Source of the DNA: Albidovulum aestuarii | GTDB lineage: Bacteria > Pseudomonadota > Alphaproteobacteria > Rhodobacterales > Rhodobacteraceae | Assembly (NCBI RefSeq): GCF_029961185.1 | Contig: NZ_JASBQQ010000003.1 | Span: forward strand, 310,001 to 374,000 | Reading direction: 5' to 3' | Length of the DNA stretch: 64,000 nt | Shown here: piece by piece, positions 41,607 to 52,733 of the stretch | How the letters are laid out: each line of letters opens with the position of its first letter | How positions within the stretch are numbered: position 1 is the stretch's first letter | Position numbers and translations under genes: made by a program | Notes under the pieces: generated by a model | Seen by the model: the letters and a program-made list of their open reading frames with translations, nothing else | Databases searched by the model: none | What the model was told of the DNA's origin: nothing

Positions 41607-42412
41607 GGCGTCGCCCCCAGATGCCGGTCAAGAAAGGTGACCAGCGGACGGTTCACCGCCTCGGGCGCTTCGGCGAGGGCCATGTGGCGCAGGCCCGGCA
41701 GGATCAGCGCCTCGGCACCCGCGATCTCGGCCGCGATGGCGCGGGTCATCTCGGGGCCATTGCCGAAATCCTCATCGCCGGTGATCACCAGCGCAGGCGC
41801 GGTGATCGGCGGGATCGGGGCGACGATCTCGTCAATGCCGGTCGCAAGGATGCGATAGATCGACGGGTAGATCGCAGGATCGTTGGCCATTACCCAGGAC
41901 CGGACAAGTTCCATCATGCCCGGATTGGCGGCGCGGTAGACATCGGTGAACCAGCGAACCAGTGCCGCCTCGACCGTGGCGCTCGGCCCCTCGGCCTTGG
42001 CCTGTTCGACACGGGCAAGGATCGCGGCCTGCGCGTCGGGCGTCCGCTTGTGCGGCGAATGCAGAATACCAAGCGCGGTAACGCGGGCTGGATGGTCCTG
42101 CGCGAAGCGCCGCGCGATCATGCCGCCGAGCGAAAACCCGACAATCGCCGCGCGGTCGATGGAGAGGTGATTCAGCAGATTTGCCAGCTGGTTCGACAGA
42201 GTCTTGAGCACTGGGTCAGGAGGCGGCGCGGCGCTGTCGCCGTGCCCAAACAGGTCATAGTTCAGAACCCGGTACTTTTTCGCCAGTTCCGGCACCAGCC
42301 ACTGCCAGCAAGCCCGGTTCAGCCCCAGCCCGTGGATCAGAACCACCGCGGGCGCGCCTGTGGGGCCGGAGAGGTCATAGACGGTCCCATCCTGTGCTGT
42401 GCCGGTGGCCAT
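41603..42412 (-). CDS. Alpha/beta hydrolase
   Basis: A 269-residue alpha/beta hydrolase: oxyanion region VLIHGLGLNRACW, the elbow GFSLGG with nucleophile Ser94, and GLRHMALAEAPEAVN with the probable catalytic His. Similar hydrolases open lactone or enamine products in ring-cleavage pathways (for example TgnD of trigonelline degradation). First gene of the minus-strand operon with the fusion gene and DUF1185; start ATG 42412 after AGGAGGGG. The 148-nt gap to the divergent dehydrogenase gene is a shared promoter region. Confidence 0.87.
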   Translation of the reverse strand: MATGTAQDGTVYDLSGPTGAPAVVLIHGLGLNRACWQWLVPELAKKYRVLNYDLFGHGDSAAPPPDPVLKTLSNQLANLLNHLSIDRAAIVGFSLGGMIARRFAQDHPARVTALGILHSPHKRTPDAQAAILARVEQAKAEGPSATVEAALVRWFTDVYRAANPGMMELVRSWVMANDPAIYPSIYRILATGIDEIVAPIPPITAPALVITGDEDFGNGPEMTRAIAAEIAGAEALILPGLRHMALAEAPEAVNRPLVTFLDRHLGATP

Positions 42413-42560
42413 TCTCCCCTCCTGCGGTCGCTTTTCAATCATGGGTGCCACCACCGGGTACAACCTCATCCGCATTTTTCGCCATGGCCTGACGAAAAAT
42501 CCACGCCCACCCGTCCGGGCTCGGTCACTATGATGCGAGCAGAGCGGGAGGAGTGGCGCC

Positions 42561-44042
42561 ATGGCTGACGTGAAAACCTATAAGATGCTGATCGACGGCG
42601 AATGGGTCGACGCCTCTGACGGCGGCATGTTCGACAGCGTGAATCCTTCGACGGGTCAGGTCTGGTCACGCGTGCCGGAGGCGACAGCCGAAGACGTCGA
42701 CCGCGCGGTGCGTGCCGCCGATCGGGCCTTCACCTCCGGCGCATGGGCCGAGATGCTTCCCTCGGCGCGCGGTCGCTGCCTGCGCAAGCTCGGCGATCTG
42801 CTGGCGGAGAAGTCCGAGCAACTCGGTCGGACCGAAAGCATCGATACCGGCAAGATGCTGAAAGAAACCCGCTGGCAGGCGAAGTACATCGCCGAGTTTT
42901 TCCATTTCTACGCGGGCTGCGCCGACAAGATCTCCGGTGAAACCCTGCCCATCGACAAGCCCGATCTCTTCGTCTTCACGCGGCGCGAACCGCTGGGTGT
43001 TGTCGCGGCGGTCGTACCGTGGAACTCGCAGCTTTTTCTTGTCGCGGTGAAGATCGGACCGGCCTTGGCGGCGGGTAATACCGTGGTGCTGAAAGCCTCC
43101 GAACATGCCTCCGCCGCGATGCTGGAATTCGGGGAACTGATCGAACAGGCGGGCTTTCCGCCCGGCGTTGTCAATATCGTCACAGGCCATGGCCATCCCT
43201 GCGGCAAGGCGCTGACCTCGCACCCGCTGGTCGCCCGTATTTCCTTTACCGGCGGGCCGGGGGCGGCGCGGCATGTGCTTTACAATTCCGCCGAAAACTT
43301 TGCCGAGGTCTCACTGGAACTGGGTGGCAAATCACCCTTCATCGTCTTCGACGACGCCGATATCGAAAGCGCCGTGAACGGCTCAATCGCCGGTATCTTC
43401 GGCGCGACGGGGCAAAGCTGCGTTGCCGGATCGCGGCTGTATCTGCATGAGGATATCGCCGACGAGTTCCTCGCCAAGATGACCGCGCTCGCGCAGAAAA
43501 TCCTGATTGGCGATCCGCTGGCAGAGGAAACCCAGATGGGCCCCCTCTGCACCACCGGTCAGTTGGAGCATATCGAACGCGAGGTTGCCCATGCGGTCAG
43601 CGAGGGCGCGAAAGTTCTGACTGGCGGCAAGAGACCTGAGGGGCTTTCGGGCACCTACTACGAACCGACCATCCTCGACTGTCCGCGGCAGGACCTTCGC
43701 ATCGTCGATACCGAGTTGTTCGGTCCGGTGCTGGCCGTGCAAAGGTTCCGGACCGAAGAAGAGGTCCTGCGGCTGGCCAATGACACCAAGCACGGGCTGG
43801 CGGCGGGCATTTTCACCCGCTCCGGCGCGCGGCAGATGCGGATGGCCAAGGCGATCCGCGCGGGTATCGTCTGGATCAACACCTACCGCGTCGTTTCCCC
43901 CATTGCCGAGTTTGGCGGGGTGAAAGGGTCCGGCTATGGCCGCGAAAGCGGGTTTCAGGCGATGTATGATTACACGCGGCCGAAGACGGTCTGGGTCAAT
44001 ACATCCGACGCGCCTATGGCAAATCCGTTTGTGATGCGCTGA
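42561..44042 (+). CDS. Aldehyde dehydrogenase
   Basis: A 493-residue enzyme with catalytic Cys287 (GQSCVAGSR), base Glu253 (LELGGK), PWNSQLF near residue 154 and GVKGSGYGRESG near the C-terminus. It runs divergent from the hydrolase-fusion operon and probably shares its regulator. This set (aldehyde dehydrogenase, hydrolase, flavin reductase) recalls TgnC, TgnD and a two-component oxygenase reductase, although the substrate is unproven. It ends 46 nt before a remnant of an oppF 3' end that marks a recombination junction. Confidence 0.9.
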   Translation: MADVKTYKMLIDGEWVDASDGGMFDSVNPSTGQVWSRVPEATAEDVDRAVRAADRAFTSGAWAEMLPSARGRCLRKLGDLLAEKSEQLGRTESIDTGKMLKETRWQAKYIAEFFHFYAGCADKISGETLPIDKPDLFVFTRREPLGVVAAVVPWNSQLFLVAVKIGPALAAGNTVVLKASEHASAAMLEFGELIEQAGFPPGVVNIVTGHGHPCGKALTSHPLVARISFTGGPGAARHVLYNSAENFAEVSLELGGKSPFIVFDDADIESAVNGSIAGIFGATGQSCVAGSRLYLHEDIADEFLAKMTALAQKILIGDPLAEETQMGPLCTTGQLEHIEREVAHAVSEGAKVLTGGKRPEGLSGTYYEPTILDCPRQDLRIVDTELFGPVLAVQRFRTEEEVLRLANDTKHGLAAGIFTRSGARQMRMAKAIRAGIVWINTYRVVSPIAEFGGVKGSGYGRESGFQAMYDYTRPKTVWVNTSDAPMANPFVMR

Positions 44043-44396
44043 TCATGAAAAAGCCGCCGGTCAAACCCGCCTGAAACAGACGAAAGGTCACGCCCGTTCC
44101 ACCGCCTTTTTCGCGCCTATCAGCGGGCCGGGCCGATCTGATTGCCTTTCTGAGAGAAGCGGCTGCGCCGTGGGCCTTATGCTTTCGCCCGGTTTCGGGG
44201 CCGTGCCGGTCCGCAAGCAGGGCCGCTTGGGGTGGTGCGTGAACAGTCTCCCCCAAGACGCCTCTCAGCATCCCACGGTAAGGGCCGCCTCCGGCGAAAC
44301 CGACCGGGACAGGCCGACATGCCCGGCTGTGACCCAGACTGTGCTAGTCTGGGCCAAAGAAAACGGGAAGGGGACATTGGGATGGGGTCAGAACAC
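44043..44396. other. Intergenic region with recombination junction
   Basis: The first 90 bases include a 45-nt remnant of an oppF tail (44088-44132). The rest contains no convincing reading frame. Bases 44340-44396 read as the leader of the dehydrogenase remnant, with GGGATGGGG before its ATG. Nothing else was recognised. Confidence 0.6.
44088..44132 (-). pseudogene. Remnant of an oppF-type gene 3' end
   Basis: On the minus strand 14 codons plus stop read PGPLIGAKKAVERA, the same as the C-terminus of the complete oppF at 45608. The two copies differ at 6 of 45 bases, all in third positions and all synonymous. Homology stops sharply before PGP. This is the tail of a diverged functional oppF, not a fresh duplicate, left when DNA from 44.1 to at least 45.6 kb was recombined in. 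Confidence 0.75.
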
Positions 44397-44580
44397 ATGA
44401 AAGTCGCCCAGATCGGGCCGGGGGAATATGGGGGCCGCTCTCGCCCGGGCGGTCTTGAATGCCGGCTTCGATCTGACGGTCTGGAACCGAACGCGCGCCA
44501 AGACGGAAGCGTTCGGATCACAGGGAGCAAAGATCTCGGAAACGGTACTCGCCGCTGCGGAAACTGTTGATCATGGTGTG
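44397..44580 (+). pseudogene. Frameshifted NAD-binding dehydrogenase remnant (6PGDH/3-HIBDH type)
   Basis: The ATG at 44397 opens MKVAQIGPGEYG, which should be the Rossmann GxGxxG start; an extra G in a run of five (about 44421) shifts the frame. The other frame from 44428 then continues as MGAALARAVLNAGFDLTVWN, then RTRAKTEAFGSQGAKISETV. This is the N-terminal 60 or so residues of a 3-hydroxyisobutyrate/6-phosphogluconate dehydrogenase-type protein. After ETVD the similarity stops; the rest of the gene (over 200 codons) is missing. Both a frameshift and a deletion make it a clear pseudogene. The following 213 nt to the hydrolase hold no recognised feature. Confidence 0.8.
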
Positions 44581-44793
44581 CAGGCGTGGCTGTCGTATCT
44601 GATGATACTGCAGCTGCTACACAGGATTTACACTCAGATGGCAGCGCCACCCCGAATTGGCGCACCGCGCGCTGAAGTGGCAACAATTCTGCATCCGTTG
44701 ACAGGCTCTTCGGGCCAATTCTAGAATCATGGAAAGCCGCGAACTGGGCGAGAGGACCGACCGCCCGCTATCTGCAAAGCAGAAAGGCTCGGC

Positions 44794-45603
44794 ATGAATT
44801 TTACGACAAGCGACGGAGTAAGTCTGTACTACCGGCTTGATGGTGACGGACCTCCTTTGCTCATGCTGAGCGGCATTTGGAGCGACACAACCACATGGAA
44901 CGCTCAGGTTCGTGACTTCGCAGAACACTACACCTGCATTCGTCTCGATCATCGAGGCATCGGACAGTCTGATAAATGGGCAGGAGAGCACAGCTACGAA
45001 TTACACGCCCGGGATGCCAAGGAACTGCTGGACCATCTTGGGTTCAAAAGTGCCGTGATTCTCGGTGTTTGCCACGGCGGTATGGCCGCCGTTACGCTGG
45101 CGATGAGCCATCCTGGCTATGCGAGCGCGCTTTGCATAAACGCGACGCAACTCATGAAGTCCGCAAGGCTGACACAGGCCTATATCGGTTGGAAGCGGAT
45201 ACTTGAGACGTCGGATTTCGAGACCCTGTACATGGCGATACTTCCGGCAGTCATGACCGATCACTGGTTGGATCAGAACCGGGATCGCCTTTCCACGTTG
45301 GTTGAAACCATAGAAAGCCGGATAGAACCCGCTGCGGCGCTCAAGATGGTCGACGCGTTGATCATGTACGCTTCTACAGGATTCGACCGGACAGAAATCG
45401 CATCTGTCGGTATTCCGGCGCTGATCATGGCCGGAGGTGAAGATCTTTTCATCCCGCCCCGGTTTATTGAATCCGAAAGCCAATGCTGGCCGAACGCGAC
45501 ATACCACCTTTTCGAATCGTCCGGTCATTTCCCGCAGCGAGAGGTGCCGGAGACGTACAACGCCGTCGTTCTGAGCTATCTGCAAAGTCTCGCAGCCGCC
45601 TGA
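44794..45603 (+). CDS. Alpha/beta hydrolase with Cys at the nucleophile position
   Basis: A 269-residue alpha/beta hydrolase. It keeps the fold motifs PPLLMLSGIWSDTTTW and IRLDHRGIGQSDKW, but the nucleophile elbow is GVCHGG, i.e. Cys93 where most relatives have Ser, as in dienelactone hydrolases. The late SSGHFPQREVP supplies the His. Codon use is clearly less GC-rich than that of its neighbours, and the gene sits in the segment that seems to have entered by recombination. It ends 4 nt before the oppF stop (tail-to-tail). Substrate unknown. Confidence 0.85.
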   Translation: MNFTTSDGVSLYYRLDGDGPPLLMLSGIWSDTTTWNAQVRDFAEHYTCIRLDHRGIGQSDKWAGEHSYELHARDAKELLDHLGFKSAVILGVCHGGMAAVTLAMSHPGYASALCINATQLMKSARLTQAYIGWKRILETSDFETLYMAILPAVMTDHWLDQNRDRLSTLVETIESRIEPAAALKMVDALIMYASTGFDRTEIASVGIPALIMAGGEDLFIPPRFIESESQCWPNATYHLFESSGHFPQREVPETYNAVVLSYLQSLAAA

Positions 45604-45607
45604 AAGG

Positions 45608-46617
<1,010 letters not shown>

Positions 46618-46621
<4 letters not shown>

Positions 46622-47586
46622 GCGAGTTCCTCCAGCGTGCGGTTGCAGGCCCGCCAACGGTCGGGCGCGAACTGGGCAAGCGGCGCGAGATGATCGAGGC
46701 AATCCTCGCGCGCGAAATCGCAGCGCGGCGCAAAGGGGCAGCCTGTCTGTGCCTGGGTCATGTTGGGCGGGCTGCCGGGGATGGAGTCCAGTTCCTCGCC
46801 TTCCTGATCGACGCGCGGGATCGCGCGCAGAAGGCCACGGGAATAGGGGTGGGCGGGGGTGGTGAACAGGGGATCGACCGGGCTTTGTTCCATCACCTGT
46901 CCGCCGTAGAGGACCAGTACATCCTCGCAGAACCCCGCAACCACGCCGAGGTCATGGGTGATGAGGATCGTTGCCATGCCGAAGTCGCGCTGAAGCTCGG
47001 ACAGAAGCGCCATGATCTGTGCCTGCACGGTGACGTCGAGCGCGGTCGTGGGCTCATCAGCGATCAGCAGTTCGGGGCGGCACAGCAGCGACATGGCGAT
47101 CATCACCCGCTGGCGCATGCCGCCGGAAAACTCGTGCGGATAAAGCCCGACGCGCCCCTTCGCGTCGGGAATCTTCACTGCGTCGAGCATCCGGATGCTT
47201 TCGGCGACGGCCTCGGCCTTGCCCATGCCCTTGTGGTGGGTCAGCACCTCGGCCATCTGGTCGGCCACGCGCATATAGGGGTTGAGCGAGGTCATCGGGT
47301 CCTGAAAGACCATCGCGATCTGGTTGGCGCGGATCGGGTTGATGACATGCGGGGGTGCATTCAGGATCTCTTTCCCGCTGAACTTCACCGACCCGGTCGC
47401 CGTCCCATTCTTAGCCAGAAGCCCCATGATCGCGAAGGAAAGCTGGCTTTTTCCCGACCCGCTTTCGCCCACGATGCCAAGGGTTTCGCCCTTCTCAAGG
47501 GTGAAGTTCACCCCGTTCACGGCGTTTACCGTTCCGTCCGGCGTAGCGAAGCTGACCCCCAGGTCCCTGACTTCAAGCAGTGCCAT
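46618..47586 (-). CDS. oppD: Oligopeptide ABC transporter ATP-binding protein
   Basis: A 322-residue ATPase with Walker [15 protein letters not shown], signature [15 protein letters not shown], Walker [13 protein letters not shown] and C-terminal [14 protein letters not shown], the Cys motif of Opp/Dpp ATPases. It forms the heterodimer with oppF that powers peptide import. Start [13 protein letters not shown] at 47586; longer frames upstream lack homology. oppC ends 1 nt before. Confidence 0.94.
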
Positions 47587-47587
47587 A

Positions 47588-48514
47588 TCAGCGGTCCTTC
47601 GGATCGAGCGCGTCGCGCAGGCCGTCGCCGACGAAGAAGAAGGCAAAGAGCGTGAGGACGAAGAAAAGAAGCGGGAAGCAGAGCTGCCAGAGCGTGCCGT
47701 AATAGATCGTCTTCGCCCCTTCCGAGATCAGCGCGCCGAGCGATGTCAGGGGTTCCTGCACGCCGAGGCCGAGGAAGGAGATGAAGCTTTCGGTCAGGAT
47801 CATTTCGGGCACCAGAAGCGTGGCATAGACCGCGACGATGCCCAGAAGGTTCGGCACGATATGACGCAGGATGATTGTAAAGGTGGACACGCCCGTCGCC
47901 TGCGCCGCCTCGACATATTCGCGGTGCTTGAGGCTCAGAGTCTGGCCGCGCACGATCCGCGCCATGTTGAGCCAACTCAGCAGCCCGATGCCGATGAAGA
48001 GCATGACGATCGAGCGGCCGAACATCACCAGCAGGAGGATGATGACGAACATGAAGGGGATCGCCAGAAGGATATCGACGATCCGCATCATGATCTGGTC
48101 AGTGCGCCCACCGATATAGCCCGATACTGCCCCGTAAAGTGTGCCGACGATGACGGCGACGGCCGCACCGAGAATGCCGACCATGAGCGAAATCCGCGTG
48201 CCTTGAAGCGTGCGGGAAAAGAGATCGCGCCCCAGATCGTCGGTGCCGAAATAATGGCCATTCTCAAGCGAAGGCCCGCCAAGCTGGGCGATCTGCCCCA
48301 TGACATTGAAATCAAGCTCTTCGTTCGTCCAGGTCGTCAGCGCGTCGCCGAAGAGCGCCAGAAGCGTGATGGTGATCAGCGTGATCAGCCCCGCGACGGC
48401 GGCCTTGTTGCGGAAGAAGCGGCGGCGCGCATCGGCCCAGAGCGAGCGGCCCTTGACCTCTTCGGCCGCGAACCGGTCGCCGAGGCTCTTCATGCCTATT
48501 GAATCGATGACCAT
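47588..48514 (-). CDS. oppC: Oligopeptide ABC transporter permease
   Basis: A 308-residue permease with about six helices. The EAA loop EYVEAAQATGVSTFTIILRH is the contact to the ATPases. An N-terminal cytoplasmic extension (MKSLGDRFAAEEVKGRS) is typical for the OppC group. It follows oppB by 3 nt and precedes oppD by 1 nt. Confidence 0.93.
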   Translation of the reverse strand: MVIDSIGMKSLGDRFAAEEVKGRSLWADARRRFFRNKAAVAGLITLITITLLALFGDALTTWTNEELDFNVMGQIAQLGGPSLENGHYFGTDDLGRDLFSRTLQGTRISLMVGILGAAVAVIVGTLYGAVSGYIGGRTDQIMMRIVDILLAIPFMFVIILLLVMFGRSIVMLFIGIGLLSWLNMARIVRGQTLSLKHREYVEAAQATGVSTFTIILRHIVPNLLGIVAVYATLLVPEMILTESFISFLGLGVQEPLTSLGALISEGAKTIYYGTLWQLCFPLLFFVLTLFAFFFVGDGLRDALDPKDR

Positions 48515-48517
48515 GGC

Positions 48518-49441
<924 letters not shown>

Positions 49442-49501
49442 GAGGAAACCCTACCGCAAGGAAGCGGGGCGCGCCGGTCAGGCGCGCCCCTCAAAGCCGC
49501 C

Positions 49502-51115
49502 TTAGTTGGCGACGCGATACATGTCCTTGAGGTACCAGTTCTGCATCAGGTTGTTCACGCTCATGCCCCTCATGTCGGGCTTGATCATCTCAACCTTCGT
49601 GTACTGATAGATCGGCGCGAAGGGCATGTTCTCCGCGAGGATCTGTTCGGCTTCCTTGTAGAGCGGCGCCGGGTCAGCGGCCGTCTTCGATTCCTTCATC
49701 AACTCGTCGTAACGGTCGTTGAAGAACTTGCCGTTGTTGTGGCCGGAATAGGAGGTGAAGAGGTCCAGATAGGTCGAGGCTTCGTTGTAGTCGCCGCACC
49801 ATGCATAGCGGGCTACTTCGAAGTCCTGGTTCTGCATCTTGTCGGTATGAACCTTCCATTCCATGTTGTTCGGCGTCATTTCGACACCGACGGATTTCCA
49901 GAACTGCTGAATCGCGATGGCGATCTTCTTGTGGTTTTCCGAGGTGTTGTAGTTCAGCGTCAGCTTCAGCGGGTTGTCCGGGCCGTAGCCTGCCTCTGCC
50001 AGCAGCTCCTTCGCTTTGGCGAACTTTTCTTCCTGCGGCCAGCTCGCATAGTCGATTTCCGGCATTTCGAAACCGGCGGTTGCCGCATGGGTCCAGTTAT
50101 AGGACGGCGCCTGTCCACCCTGAAGGATCTTGTCGACGATCGTGTCGCGGTCGATGGCATAGGACAAAGCCTTGCGCACGCGCACATCCTTGAGTGCCGC
50201 CGGTCCCTTCGCCTCGTCGAGGTTGAACATGTAGATATAAGAGCAGGACTGCGGCACCGAGACTGCCTGATCAGGATACTGTTCTTTCAGGCTGGGATAT
50301 TGTCCCGCCGGGATGTCAACGCGGTCAAGCTCGCCCGCAAGGTAACGGGTCAGCGCGGCGTTGTTGTCGTTGATCGTCAGCGCGGTCGCCTTGGTGATGA
50401 TCGTCTTGGCGTCATCCCAGTACATCGGGTTGCGCTCCATCACGACCTTTTCGCCGAGGATATGTTCTTTCAGCACATAGGCGCCGTTGCCGACGAGGTT
50501 GCCCGGTTCGGTCCACTTGTCGCCACCTGCTTCCACCACGGCCTTGTTGACCGGGAAGACCGAGGCATGGGTGGTCATAGACGGGAAGTAGGGCAGGGGT
50601 GCGGTGATCTTCACCTCGAATGTGTGATCGTCCACGGCCTTGACGCCCAGCTCATCGACCGGCTTTTCGCCCGCGATGATTTCAGAGGCGTTCACGATCT
50701 GCATCAGCTCGATATACCAAGCATATTCCGAGGCGGTCGCCGGATCGGCCAGACGCTTCCACGCATAGACGAAGTCGTTCGCCGTCACCGGATCGCCGTT
50801 CGACCACTTGGCGTTGTCGCGCAGGTGGAAGGTGTAGGTCGTCTTGTCATCCGAAAGTTCGTAGGACGTCGCGACGCCCGGAACGAGGTTGCCGACCTGA
50901 TCTTCGTTGTAGAGACCTTCGAAGAGCGAGCGCATGATGCCCGAGCCTTCGACGTCGGTGTTGATCTGCGGGTCCATCGACTTGATCGCGTCCAGGAGCC
51001 AGTAGGTGTATTCCTGATTTTCCGCGAGCGTATCGCCTGCTGCGACTTCGGCCGCGACGGCCGGCAGGGCCAGGCTTGCGCTGAGGATTGTGGAAAGGAG
51101 CAGTTTGTTCATCAT
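49502..51115 (-). CDS. oppA: Oligopeptide-binding periplasmic protein
   Basis: A 537-residue solute-binding protein (family 5). Signal peptide MMNKLLLSTILSASLALPAV with cleavage near AVAA-EV. YTFHLRDNAKWSNGDPVTAND is the family motif near residue 85, with LAGELDRVDIP and a C-terminal LMQNWYLKDMYRVAN. Start at 51115 is fixed by GGGAGG 7 nt upstream. It delivers peptides to oppBCDF. Nothing shows peptide class. Confidence 0.94.
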   Translation of the reverse strand: MMNKLLLSTILSASLALPAVAAEVAAGDTLAENQEYTYWLLDAIKSMDPQINTDVEGSGIMRSLFEGLYNEDQVGNLVPGVATSYELSDDKTTYTFHLRDNAKWSNGDPVTANDFVYAWKRLADPATASEYAWYIELMQIVNASEIIAGEKPVDELGVKAVDDHTFEVKITAPLPYFPSMTTHASVFPVNKAVVEAGGDKWTEPGNLVGNGAYVLKEHILGEKVVMERNPMYWDDAKTIITKATALTINDNNAALTRYLAGELDRVDIPAGQYPSLKEQYPDQAVSVPQSCSYIYMFNLDEAKGPAALKDVRVRKALSYAIDRDTIVDKILQGGQAPSYNWTHAATAGFEMPEIDYASWPQEEKFAKAKELLAEAGYGPDNPLKLTLNYNTSENHKKIAIAIQQFWKSVGVEMTPNNMEWKVHTDKMQNQDFEVARYAWCGDYNEASTYLDLFTSYSGHNNGKFFNDRYDELMKESKTAADPAPLYKEAEQILAENMPFAPIYQYTKVEMIKPDMRGMSVNNLMQNWYLKDMYRVAN

Positions 51116-51457
51116 CGGATGACCTCCCGTGGTTGAATTGTTGTTTTCATTGTTGCCTAGAATGCGCCTTATGTGGCGAATGCGCAAAGCCTAGTGCGCG
51201 GGTCGTTCCGCACAAGATCAATGCGCCGGTACGAAACGGGTACGTTGCGTCAAGATGCCGGGAAGAACTGGCAGATCGCCGGACGAGCTTGAAAATATGC
51301 ACCGCTATTTCGGTAATCTGCCGACGTTATCTGAACGAATGTGACCGAGTGTGATACGGCAACGTTACTTTCTTGCGCTGGCTCCCCCCTCCGAATCGCT
51401 GCGGGCGATTGACCGCGCCCGCTGGCGCAGCCAGAGTTGCGCACGAGGAGGTGCCGA

Positions 51458-52324
51458 ATGAAGCCCGATCGTCCACTGAGTTCAGTGCCTGAAGATGCCG
51501 AGGCCCGGCGTGCAATACGTCCGGTCGTCTGTTACCCACCCGAGACGCTTCCGGCGCCCGACATGGCGCTTTACCACGCCGCGCGCGAGGGGATGGAGTT
51601 GATTGGCAGCGTGACCGTTCCACCGCGTGAGGCGCGTTGTTTTCGCGCCCCGGCCGGCCACTTCTTCCGTATCCGGTCGATCGAGGGGCCGCAGGTCGGC
51701 GACCTCAATCTCTGGAATGCGGGCAATCTCAAGGAACGGTTCTATTCCGGCAAGACGCGCGCGCTGCACGGGACCCACCTGTCGACGGGCGATCGCATGT
51801 GGTCGAGCTTTCCCTATATGCGGCCGATGGCCACGATCACGCATGACACGCTCGATTGGTACGGGTTCGACGCATTTGGCGGCAGTGTGCATGATGTGAT
51901 TGGCACGCGCTGCGATCCCTACACGCACAACCTGCTCAGCCATGGCGGTCAGTACCATCATTGCTGCCACTCGAACCTGACCCGTGCACTTGCCGAGGAA
52001 ACCGGACAGCCAGCAGCAAACATCGAGGGCGATGTCCACGATGTTCTCAATGTCTTCATGTGCACAGGGTTCACCCGCGATACCGGCCAGTATTTCATGA
52101 AGGCGTCCCCGGTAAGGCCGGGTGACTACCTGGAGTTTTTCGCCGAGATTGATCTGCTTGGTGCGCTGTCGGCGTGTCCCGGCGGCGATTGTTCGGCGGA
52201 GCATTCCTCGGATATGGCCGCCTGTTATCCGCTTCAGGTTGACGTGTATCGACCGGACCGCCGCCTGCTTGGCGATTGGCACCCCCCCGCAGTGAACGGA
52301 TATGTGTGTAGTCACGGCCTGTGA
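51458..52324 (+). CDS. Urea carboxylase-associated (DUF1989) family protein
   Basis: A 288-residue protein of the DUF1989 family, usually next to urea carboxylase or allophanate hydrolase. Motifs: GDLNLWNAGNLKERFYSGKT, and GTRCDPYTHNLLSHGGQYHH with CCHSNLTRAL that could bind a metal (Cys and His cluster), and FMCTGFTRDTGQYF. No urea carboxylase is seen here, so its substrate could be another amine or guanidine-like compound. It is divergent from oppA, separated by 342 nt that otherwise show no gene. Start at 51458 follows GAGGAGG. Confidence 0.87.
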   Translation: MKPDRPLSSVPEDAEARRAIRPVVCYPPETLPAPDMALYHAAREGMELIGSVTVPPREARCFRAPAGHFFRIRSIEGPQVGDLNLWNAGNLKERFYSGKTRALHGTHLSTGDRMWSSFPYMRPMATITHDTLDWYGFDAFGGSVHDVIGTRCDPYTHNLLSHGGQYHHCCHSNLTRALAEETGQPAANIEGDVHDVLNVFMCTGFTRDTGQYFMKASPVRPGDYLEFFAEIDLLGALSACPGGDCSAEHSSDMAACYPLQVDVYRPDRRLLGDWHPPAVNGYVCSHGL

Positions 52325-52733
52325 GGCGTGTGGATTGACGCGGACTGTTTCCATCTCCGAATCGGGTCAGGATGCCCGCGCGGCCGCCCAAATCCCTGCA
52401 AATGCAAAGGAAAAGACCCGTAAGTGACATCGGGGTGAACTTATTCTGCGCGCACTCGCAATGATTGCGTCGACTGCGGTATTTCCCGGGCCAATACTCT
52501 GAATATCCTTGTTTTATTGGTTTTGTGGCATTCTCCGTGATCCGGAAACAACAATCCTCAGAATGGAAACTGTGTCGGGTTCGTCAATATTCCCAGTTTG
52601 CGCCCTATTGTTGCCGGGTTCTGAGCCGATCAGACAGTGCGGCTCTTAACAGTGGGTTAATGGGAGTCGCGAAAGATAACGACCGAGATGCTACCGCCGT
52701 GACGGCTGCAATCTGGTGGAATTGGAGCGCGAA
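52325..52733. other. Intergenic region before the kinase gene
   Basis: 409 nt without a convincing gene. GC is lower than on either side in 52480-52600. It must carry the promoter of the kinase gene; the last bases have GGAG 7 nt before ATG 52734. No repeats or known operators were recognised. Confidence 0.5.
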
